Shown: in pieces, positions 8,399-16,976 of the stretch
How positions within the stretch are numbered: position 1 is the first letter of the stretch
How the letters are laid out: the number at the start of each line of letters is the position of its first letter
Source of the DNA: Phycicoccus duodecadis
GTDB lineage: Bacteria; Actinomycetota; Actinomycetes; Actinomycetales; Dermatophilaceae
Assembly: GCF_002846495.1 (NCBI RefSeq)
Contig: NZ_PJNE01000001.1
Span: forward strand, 1,116,001-1,180,000
Length of the DNA: 64,000 nt
Direction: 5' to 3'
Made by a program: the position numbers and the translations under genes
The notes under the pieces: generated by a model
Seen by the model: only the letters and a program-made list of their open reading frames with translations
Database searches by the model: none
What the model was told of the DNA's origin: nothing

Positions 8399-8884
8399 TC
8401 AGGCCGCGAGCGCCTTCTCGACGGCGCCGGCCAGCTTCTCGGGCTTGGTGCTCGAGCCGAAGCGCTTGATGACCCGGCCGTCGCGGCCGACGAGGAACTT
8501 GGTGAAGTTCCACTTGATCTTCTCGCTGCCCAGGGCGCCCTTGGCCTCCTTGCGGAGCCACCGGAAGAGCGGGTCGGCGCCGTCGCCGTTGACCTCGACC
8601 TTGTCGAACATCGGGAAGGTGACGCCGTGGTTGACGCGGCAGAACTCACCGATCTCCTCGGCGGTGCCCGGCTCCTGGCCGCCGAACTGGTTGCAGGGGA
8701 AGCCCAGGACGACCAGCCCCTGGTCCTGGTACTCCTGCCAGAGCTTCTCGAGGCCGTCGTACTGCGGGGTGAAGCCGCACTGCGAGGCCGTGTTGACGAC
8801 GAGCACGACCTGCCCGGCGTAGGCGTCGAGGTTCTGCGGGGCCCCCGACAGGGTCGTGGCGGAGAAGTCCTGGAGCACGGGCAC
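8399..8884 (-). CDS. Glutathione-peroxidase-family thiol peroxidase
   Basis: 161 residues from GTG 8884, chosen because GGAAGGA ends 7 bases upstream. Catalytic positions are visible: peroxidatic Cys in NTASQCGFTP, Gln in FPCNQFGGQEPG and Trp in IKWNFTKF. The Cys form (no selenocysteine) and absence of a signal peptide suggest a cytosolic peroxidase. Family knowledge says bacterial members usually draw electrons from thioredoxin or mycothiol-type systems rather than glutathione. Confidence 0.93.
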   Translation of the reverse strand: MPVLQDFSATTLSGAPQNLDAYAGQVVLVVNTASQCGFTPQYDGLEKLWQEYQDQGLVVLGFPCNQFGGQEPGTAEEIGEFCRVNHGVTFPMFDKVEVNGDGADPLFRWLRKEAKGALGSEKIKWNFTKFLVGRDGRVIKRFGSSTKPEKLAGAVEKALAA

Positions 8885-9001
8885 GATGGCGTCCTTCCGG
8901 TGGGCGTCGCGCAGGGGCGGCGACGCGGTCACCCGTGGTTCGGACCGGGCGTGTCCCCCGGATTGCCGGGGGTTGTCGGTGGAGGCTGTCACCCTCGGCG
9001 C

Positions 9002-10201
9002 ATGGACGGATGGATGTGGGGCGTGGCCGGGCTCGTCGTCGGGGCGCTGGCGGCCTGGGTCGTGGCGCGGCTCGTGGCCACCGCGCGGCTGGCGGGCCTG
9101 GCCACCGAGCGCGACCTGCTGCGCGAGCGGGTGCTCGACCTCGAGACCTCGCTGGCCGAGGACATGGAGACCGCCGCGCTGCTGGCGCCGCTCAAGGACG
9201 CCCTGGTGCGCGTCGAGCAGCACGTGGGGGTGCTCGAGCGCGACCGCGTCGAGCAGTTCGGCTCGCTGCGTTCGCTGCTGGGGCGGGTCGAGGCCGAGAC
9301 CCAGGGCCTGGGGCGCGCCACCGCCTCGCTCGCCGGCTCCCTGCGCTCGTCCTCGGTGCGCGGCGCCTGGGGCGAGGTGCAGCTGCGCCGGGTCCTCGAG
9401 GCGTCCGGGATGCTCGCGCGCTGCGATTTCGACGAGCAGGTGGGCGCGGTCAGCACCCACGAACGGGCCGTCCGGCCCGACGTCGTGGTGCGGCTGCCCG
9501 GCGCCAAGGTGCTGGTGGTCGACGCCAAGGCCCCCATGACGCACTTCCTCGACGCCCAGGCCGACGGGCTCGGCGACGACGAGCGCGCCGCCCTGCTGCG
9601 GCGGCACGCCGACGCCCTGGAGGGCCACGTCACGGCGCTGGCGGCCAAGGAGTACTGGTCGGCCTTCCGCGACGGCCCCGAGATGGTGGTGTGCTTCGTC
9701 CCCAGCGACGCGATGCTGGGGGCGGCGCTGGCCGCGCGGCCGTCGCTGCACGAGAAGGCGCTGGCCCGCCGCGTCGTCCTGGTCGGCCCCGGCGCGCTGC
9801 TGGCGCTGCTGCGCACCGTCGCGTTCACCTGGCAGCAGGAGGCGCTCTCGAGCAGCGCCCGCGAGCTGCTCGACCTCGGTCGCGAGCTGCACGCCCGCCT
9901 CGGCACCCTGGGGGCGCACACCGCGAAGGTCGGGCGCAGCCTGCAGAGCAGCGTCGAGGCCTACAACGCGATGGTCGGTGCGCTCGAGTCCCGCGTCCTG
10001 GTCACCGCCCGCCGGATGCGCGACCTCGACGTCGTCACCGACGACCTCGCCGAGCTCGCGCCGGTCCGGGTCGGGCCGCGGCCCCTCACGGCCCAGGAGC
10101 TCATCGACGCGGCCACCGCCCCCGACTCACGTCCGGAGCTCCTCCTGGACGTGAGCGGCCCGGAGGCCGGCCCGTCGGCCGGCGCCCGGGACGCCGGCTG
10201 A
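9002..10201 (+). CDS. rmuC: RmuC-family DNA recombination protein
   Basis: 399 residues from ATG 9002. An N-terminal membrane helix (about 4-26, WGVAGLVVGALAAWVVARLV) is followed by a coiled coil to ~110. The RmuC domain then carries SVRGAWGEVQLRRVLE, the PDVVVRLPGAKVLVVDAKAP acidic/Lys core and ALLRTVAFTWQQE. Family members limit inversions at inverted repeats and resemble PD-(D/E)XK nucleases. It ends 12 bp from a convergent gene. Confidence 0.92.
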   Translation: MDGWMWGVAGLVVGALAAWVVARLVATARLAGLATERDLLRERVLDLETSLAEDMETAALLAPLKDALVRVEQHVGVLERDRVEQFGSLRSLLGRVEAETQGLGRATASLAGSLRSSSVRGAWGEVQLRRVLEASGMLARCDFDEQVGAVSTHERAVRPDVVVRLPGAKVLVVDAKAPMTHFLDAQADGLGDDERAALLRRHADALEGHVTALAAKEYWSAFRDGPEMVVCFVPSDAMLGAALAARPSLHEKALARRVVLVGPGALLALLRTVAFTWQQEALSSSARELLDLGRELHARLGTLGAHTAKVGRSLQSSVEAYNAMVGALESRVLVTARRMRDLDVVTDDLAELAPVRVGPRPLTAQELIDAATAPDSRPELLLDVSGPEAGPSAGARDAG

Positions 10202-10213
10202 CCAGGACCGGGC

Positions 10214-11998
10214 CTACCCCAAGCGGCGCAGGCCGAGCACGGCGACGTCGTCGTCGGAACGCTCGTCCCGCAACGACCTGACGAGGCCGCCCACGCCGGC
10301 GTCCAGCGAAAGGCCCGCCATCGCGTCGACGGCGTGCCGCAGGCGCTCCAGCCCCGCGTCGATGCCTTCGTCCCGGCGCTCGACCAGGCCGTCGGTGAAG
10401 GTCACGAGGGTGTCACCCGGGTGCAGCGGGACGGCCGTCTGCTCGCGGACGCCGACAGCCACCCCCAGCGGCGGGCCGTCGGCGAAGGCCAGCTGCTCGG
10501 CGGGACGCCCGCGCCGCAGCACCATCGGCGGGGGGTGGCCGGCGTTCGCCACCCATACCGTGTCCTCTCCCGGCTCCGCCAGCGCGTAGAGCAGCGTCAC
10601 CAGCTGCTCGGGGCCGTGGCGGGACAGCATGACGTCGAGCTTGCTCATGACCACGCTCGGGGTGGGGTCCACCGACGCGAACGCCCGCACGGTCGCCCGC
10701 ATCATCGCCATGGCCGCCGCCGCCGAGACCCCGCGACCCATGACGTCACCGATGAAGACCGCGAGCCGGCCGTCCTCGAGCGGCAACGCGTCGTAGAAGT
10801 CCCCGCCCACGGCCGTACGGCCCGAGGGGTGGTAGTCGTGGGCGACCTCGAACGCGGCGGTCCCGGTGACGCGCTCGGGCAGGACCGCCCGTTGCAGCCG
10901 TACGGCCGCCTCGAGCGTCTGGCTGTGCAGCTCGGAGTTGTCGATCGCCGTGGCGGCGCGCCGCGCCAGGTGTTCGGCGAACTGCACGTCGTCCTCGTCG
11001 TACCGGCGTTCCTCGTCGGTCGACACCCAGGTGAGGCCGCCGATCACCCGGTCACGGACCACGAGGGGGACGACCAGCGCGCTGCGCAGCTGCAGCTCAC
11101 GGGCCACCTGCAGGTGTTCCTCGTCCTGGGCCGCCGCCGCGAGCATGTCGTCGGTGACCTCCCGGACCAGCTCGGACTGGCCGGTGCGGACCACTCTCCA
11201 CACGCCGGCGTCGGAGGACGGCGCTGGGGGCCACCGCTCGTGCAGCCGCACCGCGAGCTCGACCTTCGCCGGGTCGACGTGCGCGACCGCGAGCCGGTGT
11301 ATCCGCCCGTCGCGGACGACGTCGATGGCGCACCAGTCGGCGAACGACGGCACCGCGAGCTGAGCCACCCTCGCGGTGGTCACGGCGAGATCGAGACTGC
11401 TGGCCAGCTCGATCGAGGCCTCCGCGAGGAACGCCAGACGCGCCGTCTGGCGCGCCGCGACCGCCGACGCCTCGATCCGCTGGATGGCCTGGGCGCACGA
11501 GCCGGCCAGGATCTCGAGCACGTCCAGCTCGGCGGGGTCCAGCGGGTGGGACTCCTCGAAGGACAGCACGAGGGCACCGATGGACCGGCTCGTGACGCGC
11601 AGCGGGATCGTGACGAGGGTGCGGTCGATGTCATCGGAGCCGGTCAGCTCGGGATACCGGGCCGCGAAGTCCGCCGCACCGGTCACGACGATGCGCGCCC
11701 CGCTGCGGATGCAGTCGTTCACGGGCGTAGGGGCGGCGAAAGGGAAGGTCTGCCAACGCGCGGCGTCCTTCGCGCTCAGCCCGCAGGCTGCGACGACCCG
11801 GACCTCGTCCTGTTCCCGCAGCGCCAGCGCGGCGACGGTCGCGCCCACCGCCTCCGCGACGTGGCTCGTCACGATCTCGGCCACGGCTGCCACGGTGTCG
11901 GCCGTGCCCACCTCGGCGGTGACGCGGGCCAGTCGCGTCAGGGCCTCGATGCGCGCGAGAGCATCGAGGGCGGCCGACGGTTGGTCCATGCGCGCCAT
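10214..11998 (-). CDS. GAF-GAF-SpoIIE PP2C-type serine phosphatase
   Basis: 594 residues. Two GAF-like sensor domains occupy about 25-185 and 190-345. A SpoIIE/RsbU-type PP2C domain runs from ~370 to the end with metal-binding positions in GGDFYDALP, FIGDVMGRG, TFTDGLVERRDEG and SDDDVAVL, so it should be catalytically active. Such phosphatases dephosphorylate anti-anti-sigma factors in partner-switching pathways. The next upstream gene on this strand encodes a HATPase-domain protein, a plausible kinase-side partner. No STAS protein lies nearby. Confidence 0.9.
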   Translation of the reverse strand: MARMDQPSAALDALARIEALTRLARVTAEVGTADTVAAVAEIVTSHVAEAVGATVAALALREQDEVRVVAACGLSAKDAARWQTFPFAAPTPVNDCIRSGARIVVTGAADFAARYPELTGSDDIDRTLVTIPLRVTSRSIGALVLSFEESHPLDPAELDVLEILAGSCAQAIQRIEASAVAARQTARLAFLAEASIELASSLDLAVTTARVAQLAVPSFADWCAIDVVRDGRIHRLAVAHVDPAKVELAVRLHERWPPAPSSDAGVWRVVRTGQSELVREVTDDMLAAAAQDEEHLQVARELQLRSALVVPLVVRDRVIGGLTWVSTDEERRYDEDDVQFAEHLARRAATAIDNSELHSQTLEAAVRLQRAVLPERVTGTAAFEVAHDYHPSGRTAVGGDFYDALPLEDGRLAVFIGDVMGRGVSAAAAMAMMRATVRAFASVDPTPSVVMSKLDVMLSRHGPEQLVTLLYALAEPGEDTVWVANAGHPPPMVLRRGRPAEQLAFADGPPLGVAVGVREQTAVPLHPGDTLVTFTDGLVERRDEGIDAGLERLRHAVDAMAGLSLDAGVGGLVRSLRDERSDDDVAVLGLRRLG

Positions 11999-12047
11999 CG
12001 TCGCAGGTGAGACGCCGTCGCATGGCTCACTGGGCGGATGTCGGGGT

Positions 12048-13043
12048 CTACGCCTCCGAACCGCCGTACCGGTGCGCGAAAGGCACCGACTCCGGAGGCG
12101 GTGGCCCGAGGTGGACGGTGACGCGGCATCCGGGGTCGCCGAGCGCGATCCGTTCCTCCAGCACCACGGAGGCGCCGGCCGGGCTGTTGCGCGCCGCGAT
12201 CCCCCCGAAGACGCTGGAGGTCATGCGGCACAGTGCCGGCGCTCGCAGCACCGCCTCGCCGAAGGGGCAGGCGCGGTTCTCCAGGACGATGCGGTCCGGC
12301 CCGGCCTCGACCACGCTGAACCGGCCGTCGATCGCGTGCTTGAGGCGGACGTAGCAGGTCCCCATCTGCTCGGGCGTCATCCTCCCGACCGTGTCGGTGG
12401 CCGCCCGGAACTCCGCCTCCATCTGCCCACCCACGTCCATACCCACCTGGGCCACCGCGGCCTCGGCCGCCTGCGGCCCCTGCTGGCCCTCCACGGCCTG
12501 CGCGAGCTGGACGACGATCGCCCGCAGGAACGCCTCCTTGCCGAAACCGCCTCCCGGCTCGGCCTCGTCGGGCGACGGCAGCACGCCCGTGCGCCGGCGC
12601 GGCGGGTCGTGGCTCACGGTGGGCTGCCGTCGCACCGGGAGCGGCGTCTGGAACAGCATTCCGCCCCCGGCCCGGACCGATGCCCGGGCCTCCGGTGAGA
12701 GCGTCCGCATGATGAGCAGACCGCGGCCCGACTCGCGGAACTCGTCCTCGTCGTCGAGCCCCGCGTGGCCCGGGTCGGGCTCGGACGCCGCGACGAGGAG
12801 GTCGGGGTCGAAACCCTCGCCCAGGTCGTACACCGAGAGCACGGGATGCTCCCCGCCCCAGGAGAGCGAGACCCAGGTCGGCCCGGCGGTGTGCCGCAGC
12901 GCGTTGCCCATCGCCTCCGAGCTGATGAGCTCCGCATCGGCGATGCCCGCGTCCGAGCCCGACACGGCGTGGCGGGTCAGGTAGGCGACCAGCTCGTGGC
13001 GCACCGCTGCGATCTCTTCGGGTCGGTCGAGGTACCAGTCCAC
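12048..13043 (-). CDS. HATPase (RsbW-like) protein with MetOD1-like output domain
   Basis: 331 residues from GTG 13043. A further GTG at 13157 adds 38 low-complexity residues and cannot be excluded. The GHKL ATPase half shows the N box (SSEAMGNALRHT), G1 (VYDLGEGFDP) and G2 (ESGRGLLIMRTL). Residues ~190-325 (MTPEQMGTCYVRLKHAIDG; NRACPFGEAVLRAPALCRM) resemble the methanogen output domain 1 seen with bacterial regulators; this is my recollection of the family. It is 46 bp upstream of the SpoIIE phosphatase, suggesting a phosphatase/kinase switch. An acidic insert separates G1 and G2. Confidence 0.78.
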   Translation of the reverse strand: MDWYLDRPEEIAAVRHELVAYLTRHAVSGSDAGIADAELISSEAMGNALRHTAGPTWVSLSWGGEHPVLSVYDLGEGFDPDLLVAASEPDPGHAGLDDEDEFRESGRGLLIMRTLSPEARASVRAGGGMLFQTPLPVRRQPTVSHDPPRRRTGVLPSPDEAEPGGGFGKEAFLRAIVVQLAQAVEGQQGPQAAEAAVAQVGMDVGGQMEAEFRAATDTVGRMTPEQMGTCYVRLKHAIDGRFSVVEAGPDRIVLENRACPFGEAVLRAPALCRMTSSVFGGIAARNSPAGASVVLEERIALGDPGCRVTVHLGPPPPESVPFAHRYGGSEA

Positions 13044-13176
13044 GAAGGCAGTCTGCCCCGTCGCCCTGGCCGAGGGCGGGCTGCGTCCCGAGCAGTTCGG
13101 TCCGTCCAGGGAGCGGGATTCCGGACGCCCTACGCGCACGCCGGGAGCGGCCGCCACCCCGGCCCTCTGCGCAGGC

Positions 13177-14190
13177 TCAGTGCAGGGAGCCGGACTCGAC
13201 GAAGCCCCCGTCGTGGCGCATGGTGTCCGACATCCCTGCGGCCTTGAGGTCGCGCCGGATCTCGTTGGGGAGGGCGAAGACGAGCGACTCCTGGGCGGCG
13301 GTCACCGCGCTCACGTCGTCGAACCCGCGGGCGGCCAGGTAGTCAAGCACGCCGCGCACCAGGATCTCGGGCACCGAGGCGCCCGAGGTGACTCCCACCG
13401 TCGAGACGCCCTCGAGCCACGCCGCGTCGATCTCGTCGGCGTAGTCGACCAGGTGCCCGGCGCGCGAGCCGTGCTCGAGCGCGACCTCGACCAGGCGGAC
13501 CGAGTTCGACGAGTTGCGCGAGCCCACGACGATCATCAGGTCACAGTCGGCCGCCATCTGTCTGACCGCCAGCTGCCGGTTCTGGGTGGCGTAGCAGATG
13601 TCGTCGCTGGGCGGGTCCTGCAGCGAGGGGAAGCGCTCGCGCAGCCGGCGCACGGTCTCCATGGTCTCGTCGACCGAGAGCGTCGTCTGCGACAGCCAGA
13701 CGACCTTCTCGGGGTCGCGCACGCTCACGTTGGCGACGTCGTCGGGGCCGTCGACGAGCTGGATGTGCTCGGGCGCCTCGCCCGCCGTGCCGACGACCTC
13801 CTCGTGGCCCTCGTGGCCGATGAGGAGGATGTCGTAGTCGCTGGAGGCGAAGCGCACGGCTTCGCGGTGCACCTTGGTGACCAGCGGGCAGGTGGCGTCG
13901 ATGGTGCGCAGCGACAGGGCCCGTGCCTCGTCGTGCACGACCGGTGCCACGCCGTGCGCCGAGAACACCACGGTCGCGCCCTCGGGCACCTCGTCGGTCT
14001 CGTCGACGAAGACCGCACCGTGCTTCTGCAGGGTGGTGACCACGTGCTTGTTGTGCACGATCTCCTTGCGCACGTACACCGGCGGGCCGTAGAGCTCGAG
14101 GGCCCGCTCGACGGTGACCACGGCCCGGTCCACCCCGGCGCAGTAGCCGCGGGGGGCCGCGAGGAGCACGCGCTTACGGGTGTCAGCCAT
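13177..14190 (-). CDS. ispH: 4-hydroxy-3-methylbut-2-enyl diphosphate reductase
   Basis: 337 residues from ATG 14190; an in-frame ATG lies 9 bases upstream. This is the last enzyme of the MEP isoprenoid pathway, converting HMBPP to IPP and DMAPP. The three [4Fe-4S] cysteines are C17 ([10 protein letters not shown]), C101 ([11 protein letters not shown]) and C199 ([10 protein letters not shown]). Proton-donor and binding motifs ([26 protein letters not shown]) are intact. Length is typical. Confidence 0.97.
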   Translation of the reverse strand: MADTRKRVLLAAPRGYCAGVDRAVVTVERALELYGPPVYVRKEIVHNKHVVTTLQKHGAVFVDETDEVPEGATVVFSAHGVAPVVHDEARALSLRTIDATCPLVTKVHREAVRFASSDYDILLIGHEGHEEVVGTAGEAPEHIQLVDGPDDVANVSVRDPEKVVWLSQTTLSVDETMETVRRLRERFPSLQDPPSDDICYATQNRQLAVRQMAADCDLMIVVGSRNSSNSVRLVEVALEHGSRAGHLVDYADEIDAAWLEGVSTVGVTSGASVPEILVRGVLDYLAARGFDDVSAVTAAQESLVFALPNEIRRDLKAAGMSDTMRHDGGFVESGSLH

Positions 14191-14236
14191 GCCTTCCATG
14201 GTAGGTCGGGCGCGGCGGCATCCCGAATCGCGCCGG

Positions 14237-15208
14237 TCAGCTCGCGTACATGAACGCCTGCGAGTAGGGATAGAGCTGCACGACGAACGGCAGCCCCGAC
14301 ACGCGCCGCACGACCACGTAGCTCGACCACGACCCGCATCCGCCCGCGGGGAGCGGGGCCACCACGTCGAGCGAGCCGCCCTGGTGGTGCAGCAGGTAGT
14401 CGAAGGTGCGGGTGACCCGGGTCGTCGACGCCACCGGGCAGGCCGGGCTCGACGGCACGAGGAAGGCCTGGTGCGTGTACGTGCTCTTCCCGGAGGGCGG
14501 GAACGAGCCGCGCGGGCACCCCGCCCCGCCCGAGCCGTAGCAGTTGGTGAAGAACACGTCGTTGCGCACCTGCAGGCGGGTGGCCCCGGCGGGCGGGAGG
14601 TACCGGGAGATCGGCAGGACCCGGTGCGCCGTGGTGTCGGTGCCCGAGAAGAAGACCACGGCGCCGCGCAGCGGGGTGGCCGGGATGACCTTCTCGGCCG
14701 CGACCGGCCCGGCCACGTCACCCACGAACGCGCTGTACAGGGTGGCCCGCGCGGGCTGGGCGTAGTGGGAGTTCACGTAGATGCGCTCGCGGCAGTAGTA
14801 GGTGCCGGCCGCCGGGGCGACGAACAGCAGCCGCTGCGCGAGCGGCTGGAGGCCGTTGACCGCCAGGAGGTTGGTGCCGGTCCATGACTCCGAGACGATG
14901 GTGCCGTCGGGCTTCTCGCAGGTGATCTTCTGGGCGAGGGCGTTGCGGTCGGGGGTGCCGCGGTAGGTGACCGACTGGGCCCGCAGCAGCCGGACGTCGC
15001 CGGCCGCGAGGTTCTCGAGCACCAGCGTGGCGCGGACGGAGCCGATGCTGCCGGGTGGGCTCTCCGTCATCGTGGTGCCTCGCCGCGCGTACGCGACCTC
15101 GGTGTAGGCCCACGCGGGGGCCGCCAGGGCGACCACGGCCACGAGCGCCGTCAGAGCGGCCGCGGCACGGCGTCGGGCTCTGCGTCCCCCGGGTGTGGTC
15201 CGAGCCAT
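14237..15208 (-). CDS. Secreted protein of unknown function
   Basis: 323 residues. An Arg-rich N terminus ([12 protein letters not shown]), a hydrophobic stretch ([16 protein letters not shown]) and a cleavage-like AWA-YT site form a Sec-type signal peptide of about 34 residues. The mature part is beta-rich, with several cysteines ([45 protein letters not shown]) suggesting disulfides in an exported domain. I do not recognise the family. It stands alone between ispH and the divergent xseA. Confidence 0.72.
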   Translation of the reverse strand: MARTTPGGRRARRRAAAALTALVAVVALAAPAWAYTEVAYARRGTTMTESPPGSIGSVRATLVLENLAAGDVRLLRAQSVTYRGTPDRNALAQKITCEKPDGTIVSESWTGTNLLAVNGLQPLAQRLLFVAPAAGTYYCRERIYVNSHYAQPARATLYSAFVGDVAGPVAAEKVIPATPLRGAVVFFSGTDTTAHRVLPISRYLPPAGATRLQVRNDVFFTNCYGSGGAGCPRGSFPPSGKSTYTHQAFLVPSSPACPVASTTRVTRTFDYLLHHQGGSLDVVAPLPAGGCGSWSSYVVVRRVSGLPFVVQLYPYSQAFMYAS

Positions 15209-15303
15209 GTGCGCCCTCCGTCAGTACCCGGACGTCGGCGAGCTCCGGCGTCCCTCCGACGGTAGCGACTCGGGGGCCGGGTGTCCCTCCCTAGAGTGGC
15301 GCC

Positions 15304-16554
15304 ATGAGCACGCCGGCCCGCCCCACACTCCCCGAGCGCGCCGCCGACACCAGTGCCGAGCATCCCTGGCCGGTGCGCCTGCTGTCGATGAAGATCGGCG
15401 AGTACGTCGAGAAGATGTCGGTGCTGTGGGTCGAGGGACAGGTCGTCCAGCTCACCCGCCGGCCCGGGGCCCGCACCGCCTTTCTGACCCTGCGAGACCC
15501 CGACGTCGACATGAGCCTGTCGTGCTCGGTGCACGTCAACGCCCTGGACGCGATGCCGGGGCCCCTCGCCGAGGGCGCCCGGGTCGTCGTCCAGGCCAAG
15601 CCGTCGTTCTGGACCCAGCGCGGGTCGCTCGTGATGGACGCGCGCCAGATCCGGCCGGTCGGCGTGGGCGAGCTGCTGGCACGCCTCGAGTACCTCAAGC
15701 GACACCTGGCGCAGGAGGGCCTCTTCGACCGCGACCGCAAGCAGCCGCTGCCGTTCCTGCCGCGCCGCATCGGGCTGGTGTGCGGGCGCGCCAGTGCAGC
15801 CGAGAAGGACGTCGTCGAGAACACCCTCCGCCGCTGGCCGGCGGCCCGCTTCGAGATCCGCCAGGTCGCGGTGCAGGGCAACGGCGCCGTGGCCGAGGTG
15901 ACCGCCGCCCTCCAGGAGCTCGACGCGCATCCCGAGGTCGACGTCGTGGTCATCGCCCGCGGCGGCGGCGGGGTCGAGGACCTCCTGCCGTTCTCCAACG
16001 AGACGATGCTGCGGGCGGTCGCCGCGGCCCGCACGCCCGTGGTCAGCGCCATCGGGCACGACGTCGACACGCCCCTCCTCGACCTCGTGGCCGACCACCG
16101 CGCGTCCACCCCCACCGACGCCGCGAAGGCCATCGTGCCCGACGCCGAGGCCGAGCGCCGGGGGGTCGACACGGCGCGCGAGCGGGGACGGCGGGCGCTG
16201 GCGGGCCGCGTGCACCACGAGCGGCGCCGGCTGACCGAGCTCACCTCGCGCCCGGTCCTCGCCGACAAGGGCGCCTTCCTCCGGGTGCAGCGGGAGGTCG
16301 TCTCCGCCCTGCGGGGACGCGCGCACCAGCGGGTCGAGGCGGTGGTCCACCGCCAGCGCGACCAGGTCGCGCACCTGCGGGCCCAGGCCCGCACCCTCTC
16401 CCCCCAGTCGACCCTCGACCGCGGCTACGCGGTGGTCTCGCGGGTCTCCGGGGAGGTCGTCACCGATCCCGCGGACCTCTCCCCCGCTGAGCCGCTACGG
16501 GTCCGGGTGTCGCGGGGCGACTTCGGGGTCACGGTGGCCGGGGCGGTCGGGTAG
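15304..16554 (+). CDS. xseA: Exodeoxyribonuclease VII large subunit
   Basis: 416 residues. The N-terminal OB fold (about 35-130: VLWVEGQVVQLTRR) binds single-stranded DNA. The catalytic domain has GLVCGRASAAEKDV, VVVIARGGGGVEDLLPFSNE and TPVVSAIGHDVDTPLLDLVAD, the conserved family blocks. A helical region and C-terminal barrel (STLDRGYAVV) complete it. With XseB it degrades single-stranded DNA from both ends. xseB follows 59 bp downstream. Confidence 0.97.
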   Translation: MSTPARPTLPERAADTSAEHPWPVRLLSMKIGEYVEKMSVLWVEGQVVQLTRRPGARTAFLTLRDPDVDMSLSCSVHVNALDAMPGPLAEGARVVVQAKPSFWTQRGSLVMDARQIRPVGVGELLARLEYLKRHLAQEGLFDRDRKQPLPFLPRRIGLVCGRASAAEKDVVENTLRRWPAARFEIRQVAVQGNGAVAEVTAALQELDAHPEVDVVVIARGGGGVEDLLPFSNETMLRAVAAARTPVVSAIGHDVDTPLLDLVADHRASTPTDAAKAIVPDAEAERRGVDTARERGRRALAGRVHHERRRLTELTSRPVLADKGAFLRVQREVVSALRGRAHQRVEAVVHRQRDQVAHLRAQARTLSPQSTLDRGYAVVSRVSGEVVTDPADLSPAEPLRVRVSRGDFGVTVAGAVG

Positions 16555-16613
16555 CCGAGAACGACGACCTGCGGGTCCCCGGCGTCGTCGGCCCGCCCGC
16601 GTAGGCTCCCGGC

Positions 16614-16841
16614 ATGGCGAAGGACACCCCGGCCCCGGCCCCCACCGCGAACGCGGACGTCGCCGAGCTCGGCTACGAGCAGGCGCGCGACGAGCTCGTC
16701 GACATCGTGGCGCGGCTCGAGAGCGGCCAGGTGGGGCTCGAGGAGAGCATGACGCTCTGGGAGCGGGGCGAGGCGCTGGCCGCCCGCTGCGGACAGTGGC
16801 TCGACCAGGCCGAGGAGCGCATCACGACCTCCGGCGAGTGA
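16614..16841 (+). CDS. xseB: Exodeoxyribonuclease VII small subunit
   Basis: 75 residues, all-helical, with the family signature [38 protein letters not shown] in the middle (about 17-55). It assembles in several copies on the XseA stalk. Position directly after xseA supports the call. Confidence 0.96.
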   Translation: MAKDTPAPAPTANADVAELGYEQARDELVDIVARLESGQVGLEESMTLWERGEALAARCGQWLDQAEERITTSGE

Positions 16842-16941
16842 CCCGGGCGCGTCGTCCCGGCCGGCGAGCCCGTAGCGCGAACCGTCGTGCGGACTCATCG
16901 CAATCCCGTTCTGCTGAAGGCGAACACCTGTGGATAGAACC

Positions 16942-16970
16942 TTGTTCTCGTACGCGTGTTCGGGTATCAT
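16942..16970 (+). promoter_or_regulatory. Promoter with LexA/SOS box in its spacer, upstream of the 13E12 HNH gene
   Basis: TTGTTC (16942-16947) and TATCAT (16965-16970) are 17 bp apart. The -10 ends 6 bases before ATG 16977, so the mRNA is likely leaderless. Bases 16948-16963 read TCGTAC-GCGT-GTTCGG. Compared with the actinobacterial SOS consensus TCGAAC-N4-GTTCGA they differ at two of twelve defined positions. The box fills the -35/-10 spacer, ideal for LexA occlusion. Some mycobacterial 13E12 genes are LexA-controlled, supporting the reading. Confidence 0.6.
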
Positions 16971-16976
16971 CTCTCC

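Noticed and set aside
8885..9919. Long upstream extension of the glutathione peroxidase frame
   Set aside because: It is antisense to rmuC; the Shine-Dalgarno and family length support GTG 8884.
16920..16937. Second SOS-like half site (GAACACCTGTGG)
   Set aside because: Only the left half matches the consensus; the box at 16948-16963 is clearly better.
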